From Ochotona curzoniae (lineage: Eukaryota; Chordata; Mammalia; Lagomorpha; Ochotonidae), in NCBI RefSeq assembly GCF_017591425.1, contig NW_024465777.1:3038001-3102000 (forward strand): a stretch of 64,000 nucleotides of DNA, written 5' to 3'. Made by a program: the position numbers and the translations under genes. Positions 44,618 through 54,639 of the stretch are shown one piece after another. Numbering within the stretch: the first letter of the stretch is position 1; each line of letters opens with the position of its first letter. Below the pieces are notes generated by a model. It saw nothing but the letters and a program-made list of their open reading frames with translations. It had not been told where the DNA came from and ran no database searches.

Positions 44618-44941
44618 AAAAAAAAAGATTTATTTATTTTTATTGGAAAGGCAGCTTTACAGAGAGAAGGAAAGACAGGGAAGAAGATCTGATGGTTCAT
44701 TCCCCAAGTGGCTGTAAAGGCTGAAGGTGAGCTGATCTGAAGCCAGAAACCAGGAGCCTCTTCCAGGTCTCCCATACAGGTGCAGGGTCCCAAGGCTTTG
44801 GGCCATCTTTGACAGCTTTCCCAGGCCACAGGCAGGAAGCTGGAAGGGAAGCGGGGGCCTCCGGGATACGAACCAGCGCTCATATGGGATCCTGGTGTGT
44901 GCAGGGCAAGGATTTAGCTACTGAGCCAGTGGGCTGGGCCC
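44618..44941 (-). repeat. CSINE, minus strand
   Basis: AAAAAAAAAAGATTTATTTA start, GGGGGCCTCCGGGATACGAA body, GAGCCAGTGGGCTGGGCCC end. Confidence 0.9.
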
Positions 44942-45365
44942 GAAATGTTAATTCTCTTAAGAAAGAACTTAGTTTTAATTGTAGCAGACTTGCCAATGTA
45001 CAGCATAGCTGTGTCTGGTATGTTTGGGAGAAGGGAATCCTGTCCGAGCCTGGGGAGTGCAACGCCGACGAGCTGAGCGCTGCCCTGACTGAGAGCCTGG
45101 GCGGATTTGTGGTTTCTCTTCATGTTTTCTCTCCTAACAACACTCTGTTTTCAAATAGAGACGAAGTAGTAGAATTTACCAGAGTGAACATTATGAAAAA
45201 GTCAAGATGAACTGTATCAGATTACTCTGCTGCTCAGGAAAGCTGAGGAGTGGTAGCTGTGAGAGCCAACTGCACTGACCAACCAGGAGGAAGAATGGAT
45301 TTGAAGTCACATTTTAGCTTAGAAAGTGACTGAAAAACTATTTTCAAGGATATACACATAGTAAG
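44942..45365. other. Intron 1 unique DNA, no exon seen
   Basis: Contains an open frame over 44950-45210 with no similarity I recognise and no flanking AG/GT that stands out. Confidence 0.45.
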
Positions 45366-45407
45366 AGTGTGTGTGTGTGTTGTGTGTGTGGTGGTGGTTG
45401 TTGTTGT
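45366..45407. repeat. (TG)n/(TTG)n microsatellite
   Basis: GTGTGTGTGTGTGTTGTGTG followed by TGGTGGTGGTTGTTGTTGTT; compound repeat joined to the tail of the next SINE. Confidence 0.9.
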
Positions 45408-45715
45408 TAGATTTATTTTTATTGGAAAGGCAGATTTTAGAGAAGGAGGTACAGAGAGAAAGATATTCTGTCGACTGGTTTACTCCCCAAGTGGCCACAA
45501 CAGCGAGAGTTGAGCTGACTTGAAGCCAGCAGCCTGGAGCTTCTTCCGGGTCTCCTACTCGGGTGCAGGGTCCCAAGGTTTTGGGCCATCTACTGCTTTC
45601 CCAGGCCACAGGTAGGGAGCTGGGAAGGAAGTGGAGCAGCCGCAAACTGGCACCCATATGGGATCCTGGGCATGCAAGGCAAGGACTTTAGCCAGTAGGC
45701 TACTGTGCCAGGCCC
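45408..45715 (-). repeat. CSINE, minus strand
   Basis: TTAGATTTATTTTTATTGGA start, TACTGTGCCAGGCCC end; slightly shortened at the B-box side. Confidence 0.9.
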
Positions 45716-45740
45716 GGTTTTTGTTTTAAGATTTATTTGA

Positions 45741-46065
45741 GGGCCCGGCACGGTGGCGGAGTGGTTAAGGTCCTCGCCTTGCACGCTCGGGATCCCATAT
45801 GGGCGTCGGTTCTATCCCGGCAGCCCTGCTTCCCTTCCAGCTCCCTGCCTGTGGCCGGGAAAGCAGTCGAGGACGGCCCAGGGCTTTGGGACCCTGCACC
45901 CGTGTGGGAGACCCAGAAGAGGCTCCTGGCTTCGGACTGGCATAGCATTGGCCATTGCGCTCACTTGGGGAGTGTATCATCGGACGGGAGATCTTCCTCT
46001 CTGTCTCTCCTCTCTGTATATCCGCCTTTCCAGTAAAAAAATGATAAAAATAAATCTTTAAAAAA
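45741..46065 (+). repeat. CSINE, young, first tandem insertion
   Basis: GGGCCCGGCACGGTGGCGGA head and near-consensus body with GCATAGCATTGGCCATTGCG. Its A-tail grades into a (CAAAA)n-like run. AAGATTTATTTGA lies on both sides (45728-45740, 46092-46104). Confidence 0.93.
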
Positions 46066-46104
46066 AACAAAAACAAAAAACAAAACAAAAAAAGATTTAT
46101 TTGA

Positions 46105-46396
46105 GGGCCCAGCGCGATAGAATAGTGGTTAAAGTCCTCGCCTTGCACGCCTAATATCCCATATGGGTGCTGGTTCTAATCCCGGCAGCTCCACTTCCCA
46201 TCCAGCTCCCTGCTTGTGGTCTGGGAAAGCAGTCGAAGATAGCCCAAAGCCTTGGGACCCTGCACCCGTGTGGGAGATCCAGAAGAGCTCCTGGCTTTGG
46301 ATTGGCTCAGCTCCAGCAGTTGTGCTCACTTGGGGAGTACTCTCCTCCTCTCTGTATATCCACCTTTCAATAAAAATAAATAAATCTTTAAAAAAA
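46105..46396 (+). repeat. CSINE, second tandem insertion, with internal deletion
   Basis: GGGCCCAGCGCGATAGAATA head. After GGGGAGTA it jumps to CTCTCCTCCTCTCTGTATAT, missing about 30 bp that normally hold GGACGGAAGATCTTCC. Tail AATAAAAATAAATAAATCTT. Confidence 0.92.
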
Positions 46397-46872
46397 AGAT
46401 TTGAAAGTCAGAAGGAGAGATGGAGATCTTCCATCTACTGACTCATTCCCCAAATGACTGCATTACCCAGGTCTGGGCCAGTCCAAAACTATGAGTCAGG
46501 AGCTTCATCTGGGTCTCTCATGTGGGTGCAGGGGCCCAACGAGTTCAACTGTCTTCTACGACTTTCTCGGGCACATTAACGGGGACTGGATCAAAAGTGG
46601 GGCAGCTCGGACTTGAACTGGTATCCATGAAGAATGCTGGAATTATGGGCAGTGGCTTCACATACCAGCCGCATGTTTTTATTTACTTATTGTTTTTTAG
46701 GGTGCAATTTATACTACTTGATGTTCTGTATTATAGGATATTTTAGTTAACAGCAATTAAAAGTTTCTATTAATTTAGGACTTTTCAGGTCTTCATTAAA
46801 TCATATAAAAAGTGTGCTTAGTTCATTAAACATACATTACATTTTTTTAATTGTCAGGATCATCAATTAAAA

Positions 46873-47179
46873 TAGACTTTTAATTTTTAATTCTTATTGG
46901 AAAGGCAGAGAGGAGAGACAGAAAGATCGTCTTTCTGTTGGTTTACTTCCTAAGTGGCTGCATCGGCCAATGCCGAGACAATCCGAGGCCAGGAGCTTCT
47001 TCCGGGTCTCGCACGCTAGTGTAGGGTGTAGGTACTTGGGCCGTCCTTGACTGCTTTTCCAGGTCACAAACGGGGAGCTTGGATGGGAAGTAGAGCAGTC
47101 AGGACACGAACCAGCATCTGTATGGGGTCCTGCCAAGTGCAAAGCCAGGGTTTAGCCGCTGAGCCATCACACTGGGCTT
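46873..47179 (-). repeat. CSINE, minus strand
   Basis: TTTTAATTTTTAATTCTTAT start, CATCACACTGGGCTTG end. Intermediate age. Confidence 0.85.
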
Positions 47180-48165
47180 GAAATAGACTTAAGAAAAATA
47201 GCATAAACATATGTATGTATTTGGGTTTGGTCTGTTTTAATGTTTTAAGTATTCATCCTAAGTTTGAAAATGTCATTACCTGTCTGCTCCTTAGTATATT
47301 TATTCATTTGTATGTATCATACTCTTTAAGAAATGTGTTGTTTTCAGTTATAAAAGCTGTATACATGTGTTACTTCAGACAACGTGGAAGGCACAGAAGG
47401 AGTCAAAGTAAAAATGACCAATCGACCCCTTTGTATAAGTGATTTTTGTGTTGTTAGATGGTCTCCTCTTCATAATTTCTCATGGAATCATTGACTAGAA
47501 CTTGCATGTAGTGTTTTAGTGTTCTTCATGACAGGAGGATCAGGGAAAAATGAAACTCGTTTTGCTATGTAGCATGTATTGAGTTAGTTTCAACAACTTT
47601 TACTTTTTTTAAGTTTTTAAGAGAAACTTCTGTTGACATGTTTGTCTTCCCAAGAGCACTGAAGGAACATGTATACACTGTTTCAGCCTTGTTGGGGGAA
47701 GCAAGGTTTTATGTTGTGAAATCTGCTGACCTGCACAACTGCTGAAGGAACAGATTGGTGTTGATATGATGGTCTGAGTTAGGCTTTCCCCCGTGTTCTA
47801 GAGAAATCTGTTGTAAACATCCCAGCAGTGTTTCAGTGTTAATTTCTTGCTGCAGTGTCCAGCAGGTGAGGTGTGTCCAATTCAAAGTTGGAGGATGTAA
47901 GGTGGCAGTCCTGCCCAGGAACACACACAGTGTGTAGGGATCTTAGCAGAAGCACAAGTCACTGAGTGCCGGGGAAGGGAACAGGCCTCTGGTCTTGAGC
48001 AGCTCGCGGTACTCCACCAGGAGAGGTGTGAGCCATAGCGGGGCTGCTAACCAGGTTCTTGGCACCATCTTTTCTTGGTGACTTTTTGTTTCTAGTACTT
48101 TTAAAAAGTCTAGCTGGGCTTGAGAGCAGTAGTACTAAGAGGAGAGCTGGAGGAGTGAGGTGTGT
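47180..48165. other. Intron 1 unique AT-rich DNA, no exon seen
   Basis: Nothing coding. The segment around 47380-47450 (GTCAAAGTAAAAATGACCAA) looks like a worn dispersed repeat that I could not place. Confidence 0.45.
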
Positions 48166-48495
48166 TTTTAACATTTTAAAATTTATTTTTATTGGACAGG
48201 CAGATTTACAGAGAGAGAGCAAGACAGAAAGATCTTGAGTTTGTTGTTTCACTTCCCAAGTGGCTGTAAAGATCAGAGCTGAGCTGATCTGAATCCAGGA
48301 GTTTCTTCTGTGTCTTCCATGTAGGCGCAGGGTTCCAAGGCTTGGATTGTCCTCTGCTGCTTTCCCAAGCTGTAAGCAGGGATCTGGATGGGAAGTGAAG
48401 CAGCCCAGATACAAACCGGTGTCTGTATGGGATCCCAGCGTGTACAAGGTGAGGATTTTAGCTGCTAGGATGCTAGGATGCTAGCATGCCAGGCC
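48166..48495 (-). repeat. CSINE, minus strand
   Basis: TTTTTAACATTTTAAAATTT start. At the head a short tandem GGATGCTAGGATGCTAGCAT expansion precedes CCAGGCC. Confidence 0.88.
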
Positions 48496-48522
48496 TACCT
48501 AACACTTTTTTGAAAAATATTT

Positions 48523-48861
48523 GGGACCTAGTGTGGTAGCCTAGTAGGTAAAGTCCTCACATTGAACATGCTGGGATCCCATGTGAGTGCTAGTTCATGT
48601 CCCAGCTGCTTTGCTTCCCTTCCAGCTCCCTGCTTGAGGCCTGGGAAAACAGTAGAGGGTGGCCCAAAGCCTTGGAACTCTGCACTCATGTGGTAGACCC
48701 GGAAAAGGCTCCTGGTTCCTGGCTTTGGATCAGCACAGCACAGCTCCGGCGGTTGTAGCCACTTGGGGAGTGAATTAGCAGACTAAAGATCTTTCTGCCT
48801 ATCTCTCCTCTCTGTATGTCTGACTTCCCAATGAAAATAAAATAAATCTTAAAAAAAAAAA
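48523..48861 (+). repeat. CSINE, full length
   Basis: GGGACCTAGTGTGGTAGCCT head, GGAAAACAGTAGAGGGTGGC body, AATGAAAATAAAATAAATCT tail. Confidence 0.9.
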
Positions 48862-49069
48862 GACATGTTTATTTGAAAGTGAAAGACTGTTCCAGGAGCC
48901 AGAGCTGTGCCTTGGTCCCCCATGTGGGTGGCAAGAACTTAGAAGTTGAGCCATCATCTGCTGCTTACCACAAGGCTGGATTGGAAGTGGAGCAGCAGGT
49001 GCTCATAGAAGTACTCCGACGTGGGGTACGGGTAGCCCAAGTGCCAGTTAACGTGCTGTGTTGCATGTC
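48862..49069 (-). repeat. CSINE, old, internally deleted, minus strand
   Basis: ATGTTTATTTGAAAGTGAAA start; GGCTGGATTGGAAGTGGAGC body; much of the middle is missing. It abuts the previous SINE tail to tail. Confidence 0.6.
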
Positions 49070-49326
49070 CACCTTCAGCATGTAATTTGACCGTTATTCT
49101 CCGCCCTCCCACCCGTGCTTCTGGTATCTTCTGGTACTTCATAGAGTTTTTCTCATTGTCTTCTGCTGTAGTTGTTGGCAGATATCCCTTTCCGTGTGCT
49201 GGATGGAAGGCTGTGGGCTATGGCATTGCTCTTGCCAATATCGGTTCTTTTGTCTTTTATTAAAAATAGTGTCTCAAGTTCAGGATTCAGTAATGCCCTA
49301 AATTAGTTAATTTCTTTCTCTTACTT
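49070..49326. other. Intron 1 unique DNA
   Basis: Nothing recognised. Confidence 0.4.
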
Positions 49327-49592
49327 ATTTTAAAAATTCTTTTATTTGAAATGATGAATTATATCGTCCATTCTCTGATTTGACTCTCCAAATGGTTGCA
49401 ATGCCAGGTTTGGGCCAGGTGCCTGGAGCTCTGTCTGTGTCTCGCAGGAGTCTGACAAGGCCGAGCACTGGGCCATCTTCCATTGCTCTCCTAGGTGCTT
49501 TATCAGAAAGCTAGACTGCACGTGAAGCAGCTGGGACTGCAAATGGTATGGATGCTAGTGTCACGGGCTATGGCTTAACCTGCTGAGCCACC
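49327..49592 (-). repeat. CSINE, old, minus strand
   Basis: TATTTTAAAAATTCTTTTAT start, AACCTGCTGAGCCACCTC near the head. Confidence 0.68.
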
Positions 49593-49894
49593 TCTTTTAC
49601 TCTGTGCCTCCTCACTGGGCATGAAGCGATGGTGGTGTGGCCGTGAGCGCAGAACAGTAGCTGTTTCAACAGTCATTCATCCACAGCCTTTACTAACAGC
49701 CCGCTCTAGGCGCTGAAGAAACCGAGAAACATGTGCAGTCCAGCTCGAGTAAACTGGCCCCGAGCTGCGGCGAGGAGGGAACACTGCCTGGCGTTGTTGG
49801 TGGGGAGCTGTTTTTAGGAGAGGCCTCATATGAAAGCCTGCTGGCTTTTCAGGAGATCTGGAATGTACACTTTATACATGTGCATCTTGACACA
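49593..49894. other. Intron 1 unique DNA, no exon seen
   Basis: Nothing recognised. Confidence 0.4.
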
Positions 49895-49904
49895 GACTCA
49901 TTTT

Positions 49905-50323
49905 TAAAAATAGTTTATTTTTGATGATGTTTGCATAGTTGATCAGGGTGGGAATGGTCGAGGGTTACGGGAAAGTGGACAAGACCATTGTTTCCACATT
50001 TTCTTGTTCTTCTTCCTGTGTCCGGGGAAAGGGGGAAGATGAGGGGAGAAGCCACACTCAGCCTCCCAACTGCCCAGTACCCAGGGATGGGAACGGCCAC
50101 CTGATATTAACCCAGCTCCGAGGGTTCTGCTTAAGTGGTTTCAGTAGTTCAGAAATGCTGTCAGTCTTGCCGAGCCAAGGATGAGGAAATCCTTCCAATG
50201 TCCGTTGTCTGACCTAGTTGACCTTAGAGTCTCCATTTGCCCAGATATTCGCTGTCATCGCTTGGTTTGGGTAGTTATCTAATTTGTTCTGTTCTCCTTC
50301 CTTTGCTGTGGTACCCGCTGACG
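49905..50323 (-). mobile_element. 5'-truncated L1-type retrotransposon, 419 bp
   Basis: Antisense to CLIC4. Almost identical to the 3' part of the copy at 24411 up to TGCTGTGGTACC, where it is truncated. A 10-bp target-site duplication GACTCATTTT lies at 49895-49904 and 50324-50333. The minus strand ends AATAAACTATTTTTAAAAA, an L1-like polyadenylation signal and short A-tail. No coding capacity. Confidence 0.85.
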
Positions 50324-50333
50324 GACTCATTTT

Positions 50334-50884
50334 GTGCAAGCATGAGAGGGAGTGTGTTTTGTATTTGAACGAAGGCAAGCATTCACGGAGTGCTCTCCGT
50401 GTCCATGTGCTGTGGTCCCTGCGGGGTCATTGTCACTTGATTGTTGCTCCGTAAGATGCTTGCTGACAGGATATGCACAGCCTTTTTTTTCCTCCTCCTT
50501 CTCCTTGCACAGGCTTGATTCCAGAAGAGTCTGGAGGGAAAATAGGAAATACAAGGTTACATGATTAGGAAGAAGCCAAGGCCTATTAAGTTCACAGAAA
50601 TACTCCTGCAAGAAGGAGGAGAAATAACCAGAAAGTGTGGTACAAATCACTGGGCTCAGTGCACATTTGCTTCTTTGATTTAGTGTTTTAAAGTGACTCT
50701 TGTTGGGATTGAAGTGAGCTGATTTGCCTTTTTCTTTGCAAAGTGAACATGAAGTGAAGGGGGAACATGATTATATTTTGGCCTTGAGCACTTGGCCTGG
50801 CAGCCATTGGAATGAAGAGTTTTTGGTGACAGTTACTGTCCTAATGAATCAGTGGGGATCCCTGTGTTACAGTGTTTCTCAGTA
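50334..50884. other. Intron 1 unique DNA, no exon seen
   Basis: Nothing recognised; a poly(T)/CTCC run lies near 50482-50505. Confidence 0.45.
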
Positions 50885-51199
50885 TTTTTTAGAAGTTTTA
50901 TTGATTTTCATTAGAAGGGCAGATTTATAGAGATCAGGAGGGACATAAAGATCTTCCGTCTGCTGGTTCACTCCCCAAGTGGCTGCAGTGGCCAGAGCTG
51001 AGCTGATCTGGAGCCAGGAGCCAGGAGCTTTTTCTGGGTCCCCCATGCAGGTGCAGGATGCTGAGTACTTGGGCCAACCTCTACTGCTTTGTCTGGTGTA
51101 AGCAGCGAGCTGAATGGGAAGTATAGCAGCCAGGATATGAATCGTGCTTATGGGATCCCAAGGTGAGGATTTAACCACTGAGCCATCACACCATGCCAT
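50885..51199 (-). repeat. CSINE, minus strand
   Basis: TTTTTTAGAAGTTTTATTGA start, GAGCCATCACACCATGCC end. Confidence 0.88.
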
Positions 51200-51207
51200 C
51201 TGTACTT

Positions 51208-51567
51208 TTTTTTTTTTTTTTTAGCTTATTTATTTTTATTTGAAAGGTAGATTTACTGAGAAGGACAGATAGATATTTCATCTATTAGTTTACTTTCTAT
51301 ATGGCTGCAGTGGCTGGACACAAGTATGAAGCCAGGAGTCCAGCAAGTGGCCACAACCACTAGTACTTGGCAGGGCCGAAGCCAAGAGCTTGGGTCAGGT
51401 CTTCCACCTGCGTGCAAGGGCTCAAGGATTTGGGCCGTTCTTTGCTGTTTTTCCAGGTGTATTAGCTGGGAGCTGGACCAGAAGTGGAGCAGCTGGACAG
51501 GAACTGCCGTCCGTATGGGATGCTGGCAGTACAGGCTGGGGCTTAATTGTTGTGTCGCATACCAGTC
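51208..51567 (-). repeat. CSINE, old, minus strand
   Basis: Poly(T), GCTTATTTATTTTTATTTGA start; duplicated AAGCCAGGAGTCC/AAGCCAAGAGCTT region; end near GTGTCGCATACCAGTCT. Confidence 0.75.
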
Positions 51568-52339
51568 TGTGTCTCAGTTACTCTTTGTAAAATTTCTTTC
51601 TGTCCTGTGTCCTATCTGAGATTTATAGTTAGAGCTAGAGTTAAGATTGGTGACTGAAGTTACTGTTTGTATTCTCTGCATAGGCATGGAAATAGGCAGC
51701 TTGAGAGCTGAAGATCACTGGAATTAGTATTTCAGGTTGGCCATTTTGCTGTCAGAGAGGAGACTTTGTTAACAGAATGTGACCTGTTAGGTGAAAGGTC
51801 TCTTTCTGTCTCTCCCTCTCTCTTGCTTCAGTCCTGGCGCAGCCTCAGCCCTTTGTGGGCATTTAGGAAATCAATAGATGGAAGTGGATGGAAGCTCTTT
51901 TCTCTTTTAAAGATTCGTGTAAACCTTATTTGTTGTTACTCAGTTTTTGGCAAAGCAGAGTTAAGACTGTTAGCCTGTGGTTGGTTTGCAAATTCAGTGT
52001 CTGGTTTAATCCTTCAGGGTGTTACTGAGAGAAACATCAGCCTGCAGCCCTTACGAAATAGAAAACTCTCCATACTTTTGTCAGAAGAGCAGGCTTAGTT
52101 TAAATCTAAAGCTAAACTTAAATTTACTCCTGAATTAAATGAGGCCTGACCTGGTTGACACTTACTAGGTAACTAAAGGACGTTCAGAGTGGACTCTGCT
52201 GTCTCGGTCCAGCTGCCCCAGCAGCTGTCCGGACTTGCAGCTGAAGCAGTCATTGCACTAGCAGGAGTGTTTTTCTTCCCCCTCCTCCCCTTCCTCTGCC
52301 TTTCTCCCCTATCCTTTTCCTCTCCCCCCCCCACCACAT
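51568..52339. other. Intron 1 unique DNA, no exon seen
   Basis: Possibly a worn SINE piece around 51795-51895 (TCTTTCTGTCTCTCCCTCTC). No exon. Confidence 0.4.
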
Positions 52340-52466
52340 TTTTAGATTTATTTATTTATTTGAAAGAATTGCCAAGAAGATTTTCCATTTGCTGGTTCAC
52401 TCTCTAAATGGCTGTAACAGGCAATGCTGGACCAGATTGAAACCAGGAGTAGGTGGCACTTTTTTT
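52340..52466 (-). repeat. CSINE 3' part, minus strand
   Basis: TTTTTAGATTTATTTATTTA start to AACCAGGAGTAGGTGGCAC, then broken off by the next SINE. Confidence 0.75.
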
Positions 52467-52469
52467 TCC

Positions 52470-52801
52470 TTCAAGATTTATTTATTTATTTATTTATTTA
52501 TTGGTTGTAAAAGCAGATATGCAGAGAGGGGAGTCAAAGAAACATCTTCCATCCGCTGGTTTATTCTCCAAAGTAGCCACAACAGCTGAAACTGAGCTGA
52601 TCTGAAGCCAGGTACCAGGAGGCTCCTCTGGGTCTGCCATGCAGGTGCAGGATCCCAAGGCCTTGGGCCGTCCTCGACTACTTTCCCAGGCCACAAGCAG
52701 GGAGCTGGAAGTGAGGCTGCCAGGATTAGAACTGGTGCCCATATGGGATCCCAGTGCGTGAAAGGCGAGGACTTTAACCATTATGCTATCATGCCAGGCC
52801 C
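52470..52801 (-). repeat. CSINE, minus strand, (TTTA)n tail
   Basis: (ATTT)n expansion of the tail (TTTATTTATTTATTTATTTA), near-consensus body, GCTATCATGCCAGGCCC end. Confidence 0.93.
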
Positions 52802-52814
52802 TACTTCCCTCTTA

Positions 52815-53055
52815 AAGCCAGGGTGGTAATCATAAAACAGATAAATTGGGTGCTTAGAATGGGCCAGGCCCAGGGTTCCTTTATATGTGTTTGCTGTGTA
52901 ACCCTCATGGAAATTCTGAACTAGGGATTTTACGTATGAGTTATAGAGAAGTCAGTGTTTTGCAGAGAGTGGCAGGAGCAGGAAGCCACAGGACTGGGGT
53001 TCTTACCAAGGTCCTAGGGATCCCAGAGCCTGCATTTTAACCACTAAGAGCTTTT
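52815..53055 (-). repeat. MIR fragment, antisense
   Basis: GGTGCTTAGAATGGGCCAGG, ATTTTACGTATGAGTTATAG and GCCTGCATTTTAACCACTAA in antisense MIR order. Confidence 0.6.
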
Positions 53056-54613
53056 CAAAAAATTTATTTATGTTCTTGTTCTGTTTATTTGGAACTTGAA
53101 TTTTTACCTAGCAGTTTTGTTTCCATTATGGACTATTTTCAGTCATCCTAAAAAAGTGAAAAATAATACATTTTCTGTTTATTTTCTATGTTAAGGATAC
53201 TTGGTAAAAACATACCAGTACTCGGGGAGCCTGAGAGATGAGCTCGGGTGCTTTCAGTTCTCTTGGTGGAGTTGAAAAGGAAGCTGTAAAATTTCCATGA
53301 CCTCACCTCTTATATTTTTGGGGGACTGGTTAATTAGTGTTTTATAAAGTACTTTACAGGGTTTATTTATAATCCTAAGGAACCTAACTTGAATATCACA
53401 TATTTTCATTTTTAGAATTGTTTTCCAGTTTAGAAATGTCAGAGTGGTCCAAATATAACAGAAAGTTACATACTAATTTGTTGATAGTTTGAGTTTTTTT
53501 TTTTTAACCTATCCCTTCAGAGAAGCCTGCACTTTGTATTGTTGATAGAAAAAAAAGCAAGGAAGTTTCTTTTTGTGGCGGGAGGAAATGGCTTGTTAGT
53601 TGGAGACTTTATCCATATTAGGTATAAACTAAATATAGGCCTGTAATCCAGGAGTGAAGTCACATCCCTGAAGTTCCTTAAGCAGAGCTAATGAGATCTG
53701 CTAGTGCCCGGGGCTCTCCCCTCCCTCCCCTCATCCCCTTTTGGCTCCTTCAAAAAGGTTTCTAGATTGGTTAATCCTATGGCCGGTGGCCTGCCACTTC
53801 CCGTTTAACAAAATAAATCAATCCAGTTACCCAGTTGCAAAGACCCCTAGTTTAAAACAAGCCCACATACTTCGCTTTATGTATTAAACAGGGCTGTTTA
53901 TGTCTCCGTTTGAGGGGAAGTTGTAAGTATAGCCATGACTTTAGTTTTTTGACCCTGTCATTTTCTTACCAATGTAAAAAAATTTTTTTTGGTGATGGGG
54001 GGTTGGGTTAGGTTTGTTTTATCTTTTAGTTTTTGCCATGTATTTTAATTCTGAGGCTGGATTCATCTAACAAAAATCTGTTTTAGTTCCCTCCATCCCT
54101 TTTGTTTTTGACTGTGAAGTCAGGTCATTATGTGGCCAAGTGGTAATAAGATTTGTTCTGATTGGCTGGTTTTAGAAAGTGTGATGGAATGGAATGATGG
54201 CATAAATCAGTTTCTAGCCAGAACACAGGTTGTTCTCGAACAAGGACTTTGCAGTGCCCTCTCCCCGCCAAGCGTTGTAACCCACAATGAGCCGTCGCAG
54301 GCCTACCAGAGTGCCCAGGCGCCCTCCCACATGCTGTGGTCCTGAAGAGAAGCATTCTGGACATTTGGGGCATTCCTTGTTTATCAAGAGATTGTTTGGA
54401 ATACAGCTAACTCTGGAAAAAGTATAGCTGAGTGTGTTTCAGGAATGGGGAATCAGCTCTGAAACTCATTTCTCCAAGGCTCCGTTCTGATGCCTCTGGT
54501 GCTTTCTGTGACCTGCCACAGAGCAAGTCCTTCCTGCTGCTCTAAGGGAGAGCATTTTCAAGTCCTCCCCTCTCCTGGTTCCAGGTTTGGGAATCAGGGA
54601 CCTTTTATTCATC
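53056..54613. other. Intron 1, long repeat-free segment
   Basis: About 1.5 kb with no SINE, the longest clean stretch in the distal intron part. AT-rich, no exon seen. Confidence 0.5.
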
Positions 54614-54639
54614 TTTTTTTTTTTTTTTTTAAGATTTAT

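Larger units (their letters stand above)
45728..46672 (-). repeat. Old CSINE (minus) hosting two tandem SINE insertions
   Basis: The old element starts at AAGATTTATTTGA (45728-45740), is interrupted by two plus-strand SINEs, and resumes at 46397 (AAGATTTGAAAGTCAGAAGG) to about 46672. Its own sequence is diverged. Confidence 0.8.

Noticed and set aside
44809..45210. A 133-codon plus-strand frame in intron 1
   Set aside because: Its first third is SINE sequence and the remainder matches nothing recognised; no convincing splice sites bracket it.
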